Shown piece after piece: positions 38,886 through 51,251 of a DNA stretch of 64,000 nt. The position numbers and the translations under genes are program-made. The notes below the pieces were generated by a model, which had not been told where the DNA came from, searched no databases, and worked only from the letters and a program-made list of their open reading frames with translations. The stretch lies in NCBI RefSeq assembly GCF_023100945.1, contig NZ_CP064689.1, positions 6,802,001 to 6,866,000 of the forward strand, written 5' to 3'. Source of the DNA: Bradyrhizobium sp. 200. Its GTDB lineage: Bacteria; Pseudomonadota; Alphaproteobacteria; Rhizobiales; Xanthobacteraceae. Positions within the stretch are counted from its first letter, which is position 1. Each line of letters opens with the position of its first letter.

Positions 38886-39845
38886 ATGGAAAGTTCTCGA
38901 GTTTGCGACCTAGAGCTGTCAGTCGTCGTGCCTTGCTATAACGAGGTCTTGGGGCTCCACGAGCTAGTTCGGCGTTGCTGTGATAGTGCGGTCACTGCGG
39001 TCGGCGACAGCTATGAGCTTATTCTGGTAGATGATGGCTCCAGTGATAGAACTTGGGAAACCATGGTCTACCTGACCGCCCACCAAAACGTTGTCGCGAT
39101 CAAACTTTCGCGCAATTACGGCCATGAAGTCGCGCTTACGGCCGGGCTCGCGGCAGTTCGGGGACGAGCTGTCCTCATAATCGATGCGGACCTGCAAGAC
39201 CCTCCAGAGCTTCTGGCCCAAATGCTTCAGAGAATGAAAGAGACCTCTGCTGACGTTGTGTATGGCCAACGAACTAGTCGCGCCGGGGAGACCTGGTTTA
39301 AGAAATGGACCTCGAGAATTTTTTATCGGCTTCTAGAGCGCTCGACTGATGTTCTGATTCCCGTCGATACGGGAGATTTCAGGTTGATGTCGCGGAGGAT
39401 AGCCGACATCATTGCCCAAATGCCGGAGCGGGATCGTTTCATTCGCGGAATGGTCGCGTCGATTGGCTTCAAGCAGGTCGCATTCGCGTATGATCGGCAC
39501 GCACGTTACGCTGGGTCCACGAAATATCCTGTCGCCAAACTGATTAGGCTCGCTGCCGATGCGTTTCTTGGATATTCGATGGTTCTGCAGCGTTTCTTAT
39601 CGATTGTCACCCTCGGCTTGCTTGTTGTATTTGTCGGAGTGGCCGCCTATACGCTCTACGCTTGGATTTACTTAGCGGTCGTGCCCGGATGGTGGGCGAG
39701 TCTCATGCTTTTCATCATCGTCGTTTCTTTTTTTCAGTTGGTCGCCTTGAGCATCATAGGCGAATATGTTGGGCGGATCTATTTCAGCACTAAAAATCGA
39801 CCACTGTTCATTGTGGAATCGATTGCCCGAGGTCGCAACGAATGA
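38886..39845 (+). CDS. GtrB/DPM-like family 2 glycosyltransferase
   Basis: About 319 residues. The GT-A catalytic domain has LSVVVPCYNEVLGLHELV, LILVDDGSSDRTWE, IKLSRNYGHEVALTAGLAAV and the metal-binding IDADLQDPPELL. A PERDRFIRGM segment corresponds to the usual QxxRW-like site. Two C-terminal membrane helices (about 233-258 and 266-290) anchor it, as in GtrB and related polyprenyl-phosphate glucosyl- or mannosyltransferases that load a sugar onto a lipid carrier. I start at the ATG at 38886; an in-frame TTG at 38874 is the other choice. The stop overlaps the next start (ATGA), so the decayed methyltransferase was its operon partner. Confidence 0.92.
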   Translation: MESSRVCDLELSVVVPCYNEVLGLHELVRRCCDSAVTAVGDSYELILVDDGSSDRTWETMVYLTAHQNVVAIKLSRNYGHEVALTAGLAAVRGRAVLIIDADLQDPPELLAQMLQRMKETSADVVYGQRTSRAGETWFKKWTSRIFYRLLERSTDVLIPVDTGDFRLMSRRIADIIAQMPERDRFIRGMVASIGFKQVAFAYDRHARYAGSTKYPVAKLIRLAADAFLGYSMVLQRFLSIVTLGLLVVFVGVAAYTLYAWIYLAVVPGWWASLMLFIIVVSFFQLVALSIIGEYVGRIYFSTKNRPLFIVESIARGRNE

Positions 39846-40160
39846 GCGAGTTGCACGAATATTCATACGACTCTTTTGAATATGTTGAGCGCAGCTCGAT
39901 GCTTCGGCCAAGCGCTTTGCCGACTTTGTTGCGCCGCTGCTTGATATTATCTCTGTCCTTGATGTCGGTTGCGGAAGGGGCGCTTGGTTACGTGAGCAGA
40001 GAGATTCCGGCGTTACAATTGCGCGAGGAGTGGACGGACCATACGTGCGTGACGACTCTCTTTTGATCCTTCGGATTTCGGGCGATTGACCTCTCACAAC
40101 AATTCAACATCGCGGAACCGTATGATATGGTCACCCCTCTGGGGTCGCAGAACACTTACC
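39842..40160 (+). pseudogene. truncated, frameshifted methyltransferase
   Basis: Begins MSELHEYSYDSFEYVERSSM at the ATGA overlap with the glycosyltransferase. Shifted frames then give FADFVAPLLDII, SVLDVGCGRGAWLRE (motif I), VTIARGVDGPYVRDDSLL and FRAIDLSQQFNIAEPYDMVT. Similarity ends about 20 bp before the IS5 element at 40181, so the gene lost its second half. Confidence 0.78.
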
Positions 40161-40180
40161 GTCCTACTCCTGAGTTAATC

Positions 40181-41690
40181 AGTCGTCCGTGAAGAATTCG
40201 CAAGCCGTTGATTTGGAATCCGGAAGGGGCGTTTTGCCGTAACTGGATTTGCCGGAAAGCGGGCGTTTCGAGCCGGATACCTTGCAAACTTGATTTGTGA
40301 TTCACTCGCCTTGAACGGCTTTGGCGAGGGATTCGATGCGGCCACGGGAACGGAGCGAGACGGGCGAACAGGATCTTTTCGCTCGCGGCTCGACCAGATC
40401 ATCGACATGAAGCATCCGCTGGTAACGCTGGGCCGTACGGTGGATTGGAGGTTCCTGGAGGAACGGTTCGGCGAGGTCAACACCGATGATCCCGGCCGCC
40501 CGCCGCTGCCGACACGCTTGATGCCGGGGCTGGCGATCCTCAAGCACACCTACGACCTGTCCGACGAGGTGCTGTGCGAGCGGTGGGTCGAGAACCCCTA
40601 CTACCAATACTTCTGCGGCGAGGAGTTCTTCCAGCACCGCCCGGTGTTCGATCGCTCGTCGCTGACGCGCTGGCGCAACCGGATGAGCGAGGAACGGCTG
40701 GCTGCGCTGATCCAGGAGAGCCTGTCGGTTGCCACCAGGACCAAGGCGATCAAGCCGTCCGAGCTGTCGCGGGTGATCGTCGACACCAAGGTTCAGCCCA
40801 AGAACGTGACGGTCCCCACCGATGCGAAGCTTCTGAACCGGGCGCGCGAAAAGCTGGTGCGGCTGGCGAAGCTTCACGGGGTGGCTTTGCGCCAGTCCTA
40901 TGCCCGGGTGGGCAAGTTCGCCCTGATCCAGCATCAGCGCTATGCCCACGCCAAGCAGTTCAAGCGCGCCAACCGGATGCTCAAGAAGCTGCGCACCTAT
41001 CTGGGCCGCGTGATCCGCGATATCGGCCGCAAGATCGAGGGTAACGGCTCACTCGAAGCGGCATTCATGAAGCTGCTGGCGCTGGCGCGGCGCGTGCGCG
41101 AGCAGCAGCGTCAGCGCGGGTCGAAGGTCTATTCCCTGCATGCGCCGGAGGTCGAATGCATCGGCAAAGGCAAGGCCCACCGGCCTTACGAGTTCGGTGT
41201 CAAAGTCTCCGTCGCCACCACGATCGGCCACGTCAGGGGCGGCCAGTTCGTCACCCATGTGAAGTCGCTGCCCGGCAATCCCTATGATGGTCACACGCTG
41301 GCCACCGTGATCCCGGACATCGAGGCCCTGATCGGCAACATCATCGTACGCCTCCTCGCCGACAAGGGATATCGCGGCCACAACGCCCCGCCCGATTACA
41401 AGTCCAAGGTCTTCCTCTCCGGGCAGAAGCGAGGGGTGACGCCGAAGATAAGGCGCGAACTGCGCCGCAGGGCCGCTGTCGAGCCCGTCATCGGCCATCT
41501 CAAGGCTGAGCACCGCATGGGCCGCAATTATCCCTGGTTCAGCCACGGCGACGCCGTCCTCGCCGCTGCCGGCTACAACTTCCGCCGCCTCATCCGATCG
41601 CTCAGCCTTTTGCTGCGCCGGTTCCTGACCGCACTCTTCCTTGGCCCGCTGATTAATCCAGCGTGAAATCGGCCTTCTTCACGGATGACT
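40181..41690 (+). mobile_element. IS5-family element with 4-bp target duplication
   Basis: 1510 bp. Inverted repeats AGTCGTCCGTGAAGAA at the left and, reversed, AGTCATCCGTGAAGAA at the right. AATC flanks it at 40177-40180 and 41691-41694. One transposase gene is inside. A decayed relative lies at 49471-50714. Confidence 0.88.
40290..41666 (+). CDS. IS5-family transposase (start region frameshifted)
   Basis: The main frame gives a complete DDE transposase core: VIVDTKVQPKNVTVPTDAKL (first Asp), LLADKGYRGHN (second Asp) and AAVEPVIGHLKAEHRMGRNY (Glu). The natural N-terminus, MRPRERSETGEQDLF from the ATG at 40336, is in another frame and joins FRSRLDQIIDMKHPLV only if one base is restored near 40378. 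As it stands, translation could start at the in-frame TTG at 40290 or the ATG at 40407, giving about 420-458 residues. Activity is therefore uncertain. Confidence 0.85.
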   Translation: MICDSLALNGFGEGFDAATGTERDGRTGSFRSRLDQIIDMKHPLVTLGRTVDWRFLEERFGEVNTDDPGRPPLPTRLMPGLAILKHTYDLSDEVLCERWVENPYYQYFCGEEFFQHRPVFDRSSLTRWRNRMSEERLAALIQESLSVATRTKAIKPSELSRVIVDTKVQPKNVTVPTDAKLLNRAREKLVRLAKLHGVALRQSYARVGKFALIQHQRYAHAKQFKRANRMLKKLRTYLGRVIRDIGRKIEGNGSLEAAFMKLLALARRVREQQRQRGSKVYSLHAPEVECIGKGKAHRPYEFGVKVSVATTIGHVRGGQFVTHVKSLPGNPYDGHTLATVIPDIEALIGNIIVRLLADKGYRGHNAPPDYKSKVFLSGQKRGVTPKIRRELRRRAAVEPVIGHLKAEHRMGRNYPWFSHGDAVLAAAGYNFRRLIRSLSLLLRRFLTALFLGPLINPA

Positions 41691-41838
41691 AATCAATTCA
41701 ATGGCGGCGCACTCAGACCTCGTACGTTTTTCTGCGGCGACTCCGGGTAACTTTGCCCCACGGGCTTAATCCAGCTTGAAGTTCGCTCTGGCCCACGACA
41801 AGGACCAGAGCATGAAGCGCAGGCGCTTTTCGGAAGAG
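41691..41838 (+). other. left flank and 5' tip of an interrupted IS3 element
   Basis: The ATG at 41812 starts MKRRRFSEE, the standard first residues of an IS3 OrfA, which is then cut by the IS110 element beginning about 41840. The missing continuation (KQIIGILKEHEAG) resumes at 43175 on the other side. Confidence 0.65.
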
Positions 41839-41931
41839 ATGGGGTATTCGGTCCCGACCGCCTGACCTATTTGCAGCGCCGCACGTTTTGACTGACGATC
41901 ATGGACCGATTCCATCCAAGGAAGAGAAGTC

Positions 41932-42953
41932 ATGATCTACGTCGGCCTCGATGTTTCGCTGAATTCCGTTGCGATATGTGCGGTGGACGAGACCGGAAAG
42001 CTTATCCGGTAGGGAATGACGTTGGCGGACGCGCCATCGATTGTGCAGTACCTCGAACCATGGGCTGGTCAAGTTGAGCGGGTGGGCCTGGAGGCAGGAC
42101 GACCTCAGAATGGCTGACCGCAATCTAATCGAACTGGGGCTGCCGTCAGTTTGGAAGCCCGCCAGGTTAAGGCGGCACTTTCGGCCATGCCGGTAAAGAC
42201 CGATCGGAACGACGCCCGTGGGATCGCGCAGGTGGTGAGAACGGGATGGTTCAAGCCTGTCCACGTCAAGAGCATCAGCAGCCAAAGAGCGCGGACATTG
42301 GCGGCTGCTCGTAAACATATCATCCGCTCCATCGCCGCCGCGGAGCAAGTCATCAGAGGACTTCTGCGTCCGCTCGGTCTCAAGGTCGGAATCGTCTTGC
42401 GGAATCTGTTCGCGACGCGAGTTCGTGAGCTGGTCGGCGGTGACGCCATGCTGGAGGAGATCATGAATCTTCCGCTCGCCGGACGCGAAGCGCTGATGCG
42501 GGAGTACTCCCGACTGCATCGGCTGGTTCTGAAGGCGGTGCGCAGCGACCCGGCATGTCGGCTCTTGATGACGATGCCGGGGATCGGCCCAGTTTCTGCG
42601 TTGACCTTCCGCTCCACTGTGGACGATCCCAGGCGATTCCTGCATTCCCAATCCGTGGGCGCCTATCTCGGGTTGACGCCCGGTGATACCAATCTGGCGA
42701 GATTGATCGGGTGGGACGGATCACAAAAGTCGGAGATAGAGAAACGCGCACGGCCCTGTTCGAAAGCTGCCAACGTCGTTCTCAGGCCATCGACCCGATG
42801 GTCTCCGATGAAGGCTTGGGCGGTGCGTGTTGCACGCCGGCAAGGAAGCAAGCGTGCGAAGGTCGCGCTGGCCAGAAAGATGGCTGTCGTCCTTCCGAAT
42901 GTGGGTCGATGGAACGAACCGAATTCCGATGGACGGCGGCGGCGGCGGCGTAA
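41932..42953 (+). pseudogene. IS110-family transposase A, with stop codons and frameshifts
   Basis: Starts MIYVGLDVSLNSVAICAVDE (the RuvC-like first Asp) and meets a TAG stop at 42010. Later frames give LEARQVKAALSAMPVKTDRN, DARGIAQVVRTGWFKPVHVK and LMTMPGIGPVSALTF, the signature of the IS110 C-terminal helix-hairpin-helix region, followed by VLRPSTRWSPMKAWAVR. IS110 transposases use a DEDD core plus a serine domain and a bridge RNA. Inverted GGTATTCGGTC at 41843-41853 and 43163-43173 probably mark the element near its ends. Dead by several mutations. Confidence 0.85.
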
Positions 42954-43174
42954 GGACGCATCGCCATCCCAAAAGACGCCCGTCGCGGGGCGTGGGATGG
43001 TCGAGTTCGCATGATCTGTCGTGGCGTCCGCCCTCCAGGCGGCTGACGACGCCGAGAGCATGAACCGACCATTCAACCGAATCCCATCATGTGGCGGCTT
43101 TGCCGACCACGAACAGAAGCAAGGTACCCGCGGCACGTGCTCTTAAGGGATTGACAGAAGCAGACCGAATACCG

Positions 43175-43413
43175 AAGCAGATCATCGGGATTTTGAAGGA
43201 GCACGAGGCCGGCGTTTCGGTCGCCGATCTGTGCCGCAAGTATGGTGCCAGCGACGCCAGCATTTACAAATGGAAGGCCAAGTTCGGCGGGATGGACGTC
43301 TCCGAGGCCAAGCGGCTGAGGACGCTGGAGGACGAGAATACGCGGCTGAAGCGGCTCCTGGCCGATGCCATGCTGGACAACGCGGCGCTGAAGGACCTCT
43401 TGGGAAAGAATGT
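43175..43413 (+). pseudogene. IS3 orfA, main part
   Basis: KQIIGILKEHEAGVSVADLC, RKYGASDASIYKWKAKFGGM, SEAKRLRTLEDENTRLKRLL, ADAMLDNAALKDLLGK: helix-turn-helix plus leucine zipper of IS3 OrfA. The first codons lie at 41812 beyond the IS110-A insertion, and the 3' end is cut by IS110-B at about 43414. Confidence 0.88.
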
Positions 43414-44765
43414 ATGGTCCGCCCCGTCCGTGCAAGGGGTCGTAACAGCGAAAATGACGCTTCCAGTTGCATAAATGTATCCGGCCTCTCGCGAGTGGAC
43501 TGCTGTTGCAGCCAGGCCATGATGAGATCCGCGCACGCCGTTCCCAATAAATGGTTCGGGCACGAAGCCCGCTTTTTTGCACAGGGCTTACGGCATGTTG
43601 ATCCACTGTTTCGTCATCACTGTTCCCGAGCCTTGCAATCGAGCCAGAAGCGTCAGGTGAAAGTAGGATCCCTGCGTTCGTAGAGTGCTCCTGGCTTGTT
43701 CAAGACCACCCAGACAATGCGAGCCATCTTGGCGGCTAGAGCGACGACGGCCTTATTCGGATGCATCCGAGCTTGGAGCCCGTCGAGCCAGCTTCCCCAG
43801 CGATCGCGCGTTCGGTCCAGATGCCGGAAGCAGGATCGCGCGCCATGCACTAGAAGCTTTCTCAATAACGATTGCCGCGTTTGCTGATGCCAAGCAACGT
43901 CTGTTTTCCGCCGGTTGAGTATTGTCTGGGCACCAACCCCAGCCAGGCAGCCAGGTCGCGGGCCTTGCGAAACTGCAGCCCATCACCGACCGCGGCAAGC
44001 AAAGCAGTGGCACCTAATGCGCCGATACCAGGGATTGTCATCAGCCGGCGTGTGATGTCCTCTCGGTTAGCGACTGCTTCGATCTCCCTTGTCACTTGGC
44101 GGATCCGTTCTTCGAGGCGGCAGAGATCGTCGTAGAGATCGCCGACCAGACGCCGCATCACTGGTGATAAGTCGTTCCCTTCGTCTTTCAAAGCGTGCGG
44201 CAACTCGAGCTTGAATATTCCAGCACCCTGACGCAAAGCTACGCCGTACTCGAGGCAGAAAGCCCGCATCTGATTGATCAGGCGCGTCCTCGAGCCCACC
44301 ATCTGATCACGGATTCGGTGCAGCGCTTGGAGATCGACCTGGTCGGCTTCCTTCACGGCGACGAAACGCATTGTCGGCCGCGTCGCGGCCTCTGCGATCG
44401 CCTCGGCGTCGATGATGTCGTTCTTGTTTGATTTCACGTAGGGCTTCACGAATTGCGCGGGGATCAAGCGCACCTTGTGACCAAGTGCCTGTATCGTCCG
44501 GGCGAGCCACTGTGAACCAGCGCAGGATTCCATGCCGACTACGCTTGGCTCTGCGCGAGTAAAGAACTGAAGAAGTGTGTCTCGTCGAAAGCGAACCTTC
44601 TGAACAGGTGTGCCGTCGCAGCTCAGGCCAACGACGTGGAATACGTTCTTACCAATGTCGATTCCATAGATAGCCGCAGACCGAGGCAAATTGCGATGGG
44701 CCATGATACTCTCCTCTATTGATCTGACCTCCCCTATAATGAGGGAGGAGGACGGGGCGGACCAT
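43414..44765 (-). mobile_element. IS110-family element B inserted in IS3
   Basis: A 16-bp inverted repeat, ATGGTCCGCCCCGTCC at 43414-43429 and its exact complement at 44750-44765, brackets an IS110-type transposase gene. It sits exactly where IS3 orfA should run into orfB. Terminal inverted repeats are unusual for IS110 proper and fit better with the IS1111-type branch, whose repeats are subterminal, so the real tips may lie a few bases outside. Confidence 0.75.
43653..44704 (-). pseudogene. IS110-family transposase B with a single-base frameshift
   Basis: From the ATG at 44704 (ribosome-binding site GGAGAG): YGIDIGKNVFHVVGL (first Asp), VVGMESCAGSQWLAR, PAQFVKPYVKSNKNDIIDAE, LMTIPGIGALGATAL and QYSTGGKQTLLGISKRGNRY, then a stop at about 43862. 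The missing end (RKLLVHGARSCFRHLDRTRD through LYERRDPTFT) continues in the next frame to 43653. Adding one T to the TATTG run restores the frame. About 350 residues in total, with the DEDD and serine regions otherwise preserved. Confidence 0.88.
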
Positions 44766-44775
44766 CCCATTAGTA

Positions 44776-45308
44776 GTGACGCCCGCGGGGAAGCGGAAAG
44801 CTATCGTCCATCTGCGAGAGGCATTCGGGATGAGCGAACGGCGGGCGTGTAAAGCCATCGGCTGCTGCCGCATGACCATGAGATACCAGACGACCCGGGC
44901 TGACGATGCCGGCCTTCGCCAGCGCATGAAGGCGATTGCCCAGGAACGCCGTCGCTTCGGCTATCGGCGGCTGCATGTTTTGCTCAAGCGGGAGGGCTAT
45001 CTGATCAACCACAAGAAGCTCTTCCGGCTCTATCGGGAAGAGAAGCTGATGGTGCGTCGCCGTGGCGGCCGCAAGCGAGCGATCGGGACCAGGGCGCCGA
45101 TGCTGGCTTCAATGACGCCGAACGACCGATGGTCGCTCGACTTTGTGTCGGATCAGCTGACCTGCGGCCGCCGGTTCCGCATCCTGACGTCGTCGATGAT
45201 TGTACCCGCGAGTGCCTGGCGCTGGTGGCCGACACCTCGCTCTCCGGGATCCGCGTGGCGCGGGAAATGGACCGGCTGATGGCGAGCGCGGCAAGCCGAA
45301 GATGGTGG
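44776..45308 (+). pseudogene. IS3 orfB, truncated and frameshifted
   Basis: AFGMSERRACKAIGCCRMTM, RYQTTRADDAGLRQRMKAIA, RRRFGYRRLHVLLKREGYLI and SMTPNDRWSLDFVSDQLTCG are IS3 OrfB, with the first catalytic Asp in WSLDFVSD. A frameshift near 45190 leads to DDCTRECLALVADTSLSGIR. The gene breaks off after KPKMV near 45308, before the second Asp and the Glu, where HerA sequence begins. Confidence 0.87.
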
Positions 45309-46631
45309 CTTGACTTTGCTGACGAAGAGGCGCTCGGACGCGTCCAATCGGTCGATACCGCCACCGTGATTGTTCGCCTCGATGACGTCGAAGCGTTGCG
45401 GGCACTGCAGGTCAATCGGGGCTGGTCGCGCTCCAGAGCAGCTTGGCAGGCCACAAGCTGATCGGTGTCATCCACAAAGTCACGCGCACCGCGCTCGAGG
45501 AAGCGAAAATGGCCGACGTGGAGCGTGCTGACGAGGCTCATCCCGAGGTCAATCTCGTCCGCATCACGTTGATTGGCACTCTGCTCGATCGAGACGGGAT
45601 ACGCGCCAACGTATTCCGGCGCACGCTCGAAACGGTTCCGGAAATCGATGCATGCTGTTTCGCACTCGAGGGCGAACGGCTCACCCGCTTCATGGGCGTA
45701 ATCTCTGAGGTGACCGCGGGAGCCCAGCGTCTGTCGCTTGGCGCTCAACGCTCGATCCCAACGCCGAGGCCTACGTCAACGGCAACAAGCTTTTCCAGCG
45801 CCACGCATTGGTCGTCGGCAGTACTGGCTCCGGTAAATCCTGCACAACCGCACGTCTCCTAGAACAAGTGGCCGAGCTTGAGAGTTACATGTACGGTGAA
45901 TATGCGTCGATGGCCGGCGATGGTTTCGTGCATCTTCGCGTCGCGGGTCCGGGTGATATTGATGCGGGCGAAGGCCTCGCTGACGGCGTGCTTCATCTCC
46001 CCTACTGGTTAATGAGCTACGAAGCGCTTGTCTCGATGTTCGTCGACCGCAGCGACCAAAACGCGCCCAATCAGGCCATGGTCATGTCCCGTGCGATCGT
46101 CGATGCGAAGACCAGCTTCCTGACTGCCGGAAGGCCATAGCGATGTCCTCGCCAATTTCACGATCGACAGCCCCGTCCCGTTCGCGATGGCGTCGGTGAT
46201 CGCGGAACTCAATCGCCTGAATACGGAATGGTGCCAGGCGCCAGAACCGAGAAGCAGGCGACTTTCACGGCAAGCTCAGCCGCCTGTTTTAACGCCTCGA
46301 AGGCAAACGCACGGATCGCCAGCTTGGATTTCTGTTTCCGGCCGCGGGCGTCGCGGACAGCTACAAGTGGCTCGATGAAGCCGTGACGCTGCTGCTGGGC
46401 GGACGAGCCGCCAAGGGCCGCCACGGCGGGGTGAAGGTGATCGACTTTTCAGAAGTGCCTCGGACATCCTGCCCTGATCGTCGGCATGGTCGCGCGCATG
46501 GCCTTTCTTGTGCAGCAGTGGAACGTGCAGGGCGCGCGCCATCCCGTGGCGCTGTTCTGCGACGAGGCGCATCTCTATATTCCCCAAGACGCCACCTCCG
46601 GTGCTGTCGAGAATGCAATCGCGACCCTTTG
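45309..46631 (+). pseudogene. HerA-type ATPase, 5' part, interrupted
   Basis: Frames join into a HerA/FtsK-like translocase: an N-terminal HAS-barrel (LGRVQSVDTATVIVRLDDVE, GHKLIGVIHKVTR), VNLVRITLIGTLLDRDG, then Walker A VVGSTGSGKSCTT near 45810. Next come VHLRVAGPGDIDAGEGLADG, VLHLPYWLMSYEALVSMFVD, DEAVTLLLGGRAAKGRHGG and Walker B HPVALFCDEAHLYIPQD near 46540-46590. Frameshifts occur near 45417, 45745 and 46140-46470, and a short deletion after ESYM removes part of the region behind Walker A. HerA proteins move along DNA in repair and, with partner nucleases or SIR2 proteins, in phage defence; no partner gene remains here. The 3' part lies beyond the IS21 at 49284. Confidence 0.82.
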
Positions 46632-46698
46632 TGCCGCGCGACAATCAGGGTGACAAGGGAGCGTCAATCAGGATGAGAGAGCTTCGCCGGGCTCGTGA

Positions 46699-49154
<2,456 letters not shown>

Positions 49155-49283
49155 CGCTCCGCGACAATCAGAGTTCAACAAAACTCTTGCGCGCGACAAT
49201 CATCGCGGCGATCATCACCTCGCCGCGACACCGACTCGCCATCCTGATTGTCGCCAGCTTCCCACCCAGATTGTCGCGCTATA

Positions 49284-49470
49284 CCTTTGAGCGCATCGCC
49301 AAGAAGGGCCGGAAATATGGCGTCGACCTGGTCGTGATCAGCCAGCGGCCTGCCGAGGTGAATCGTACCGTCGTCAGTCAGTGCAACAATTTGATTGCCA
49401 TGCGGCTGACCAATGGTGACGATCAGACGGTGGTACGCCGTCTGCTGCCCGACAGCCTGGGCGGGTTCCG
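49284..49470 (+). pseudogene. HerA-type ATPase, 3' part
   Basis: TFERIAKKGRKYGVDLVVIS, QRPAEVNRTVVSQCNNLIAM, RLTNGDDQTVVRRLLPDSLG: the sensor and arginine-finger region (ISQRP) that follows Walker B in HerA. It resumes directly after the IS21 element and is cut at about 49470 by IS5-type sequence. The C-terminal part of the protein is absent. Confidence 0.85.
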
Positions 49471-50714
49471 CGATTGGGACTGAATCGACGGGGAGATCGC
49501 GCCACTCTACAGCGAGAACGGCCGGCCTGGCATCGAGACCCGCTTCATGATCGGGCTGTTGCTGCTCAAGCACATCTACGGGCCGTCCGATGAGGGGGTC
49601 TGTGAGCGCTGGGTCCACGACCCGTATTTCCAATACTTCACCGGCGAAGAGTTCTTCCAGCATGCGTTCCCGCACGAGCGCTCGGACCTGAGCTACTGGC
49701 GCAAGCGGCTCGGCGACAAGCTGGAGCTGTTGCTGGCCGAGAGCCTGCGGGTGGAGCACGAGGTCGGCGCGTTACGCGGCAAAGACCTTGAGCGGGTGAC
49801 AGTCGATACCGCGGTGCAGCCGAAGGCAATAACCTTTCCGACCGATGCCAAGCTGCTGCATGCGGCGATCAAGGGGCTCAACCGCCTAGCGGCCAAGCAC
49901 GGGTCAGGTTGCGGCAATCCTATTCTCGGATCGCCAAGAACGCGGCGATAATGGCTTCGCGCTACGCGCCTGCCAAACAGTTCAAGCGGCATCAGCGGCA
50001 GTTGCGCATCCTGCGCAGCCGGCTCGGCCGGATCATCCGCGACATCCGCCGCAGGATCGAAGGTCGGGTAGTCCTCGAGGGGGCATTCGCCCTTCCGCTC
50101 GGGCGGGCTGCTCAGATCCGCTCGCAGCAGCAGCGCCAGCGCGGCTGGAAGCTCTATTCCTTCCATGCCTCGGAGGTCGAATGCATCGGCAAGGGCAAGG
50201 CCGCCGGGCCGTACGAGTTCGGCGTCAAAGCCTCCATCGTCACCAACAATCGGCCTGCCCCCGGCGGCCACTTCGTGCTGCACGCCAAGGCGTTGCCGGA
50301 CAACCCTTACGACGGTGACACCTTGCGTCACCTCATCGACGAGACCGAGACACTGACCGGAGGTGCGATCGAGCGGGCCTATGTCGATAAGGGGATACCG
50401 GGGCCATGACGCGCAAAATCCACGCCGCGTCTTCATCTCCGGCCAGAAGCGCGGGGGGGTGATCAAGCGCGAGCTGCGACGCCGATCCGCCATCGAGCCC
50501 GTCATCGGCCATCTGAAGGCCGAAGGCCACCTCGGCCGCTGCTATCTCACGGGCCGCGCCGGCGATGCCGCCAACGTCATCCTCTCCGCCGTCGGCCACA
50601 ACTTCCGCCGCATCCTCGCCTGGCTGAGCAATCATTTGCGCCTCATCCTGATCGCCCTATCGCGCGCCTTCGCAACCGCAGTCGCCGACAATCCGGCTTC
50701 TTAACGGACGACTA
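49471..50714 (+). pseudogene. IS5-family transposase, decayed second type
   Basis: Three frames in series: IDGEIAPLYSENGRPGIETR, SDEGVCERWVHDPYFQYFTG, VTVDTAVQPKAITFPTDAKL (to about 49910); LRQSYSRIAKN to AYVDKG (to about 50395); YRGHD then SAIEPVIGHLKAEGHLGRCY to the end at 50704. It is related to, but clearly different from, the transposase at 40290. The right terminal repeat AGTCGTCCGTTAAGAA (reversed) ends at 50714. Two frameshifts and loss of the left end make it inactive. Confidence 0.88.
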
Positions 50715-51251
50715 AGCAATAGATGACCGCAGCCCGCCCTCGAGGTCTGACAACAGTTTTCCGCGCCGCTCCTCGGAAAGTTTGCCTAAGTTGTCGAAGT
50801 GTTTTGTTCGGAGCCCAAGCGATCGTGCCGATTGTCTCTCCCGTGGCTGGGTTCTGCGTCGCTTCGACCGAGAACAAACCGAGCATCGATCAGGGGAGCC
50901 TTTAGCAAGCGCCAAACGCTAGCCAGTCTCCTAATCTAGGCCCTCCGGACGGGAACGGCTTACGAGTGGGCCGTTTTTCGAAGCGTCATGTAGCTCTAAA
51001 ATTGGGCGGAAGCGAGCGCCGCGCGCGAGCCTCTTGGTTAGCTTGGATCGCTCGAGCCGAAAGTCCGCGAACGATATGGCACGCTCAGCAGCAATAGAAA
51101 AAAGCCCTGTTGGCTTCATAGCAGGCAGCGGGACGGCTACTTTGAACCCGTCATTACCGGCGTTCCTTCGCTCGTGCAGACCGACCACAGCCATCTTCGC
51201 CCGCCCGGCTTTAAGAAAACCTCGAAGACTGGAAATCGATCAGACATGGCA
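50715..51251. other. stretch without recognisable gene
   Basis: No frame has family motifs; sequences between the IS5 end and the broken amidohydrolase. Confidence 0.35.
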
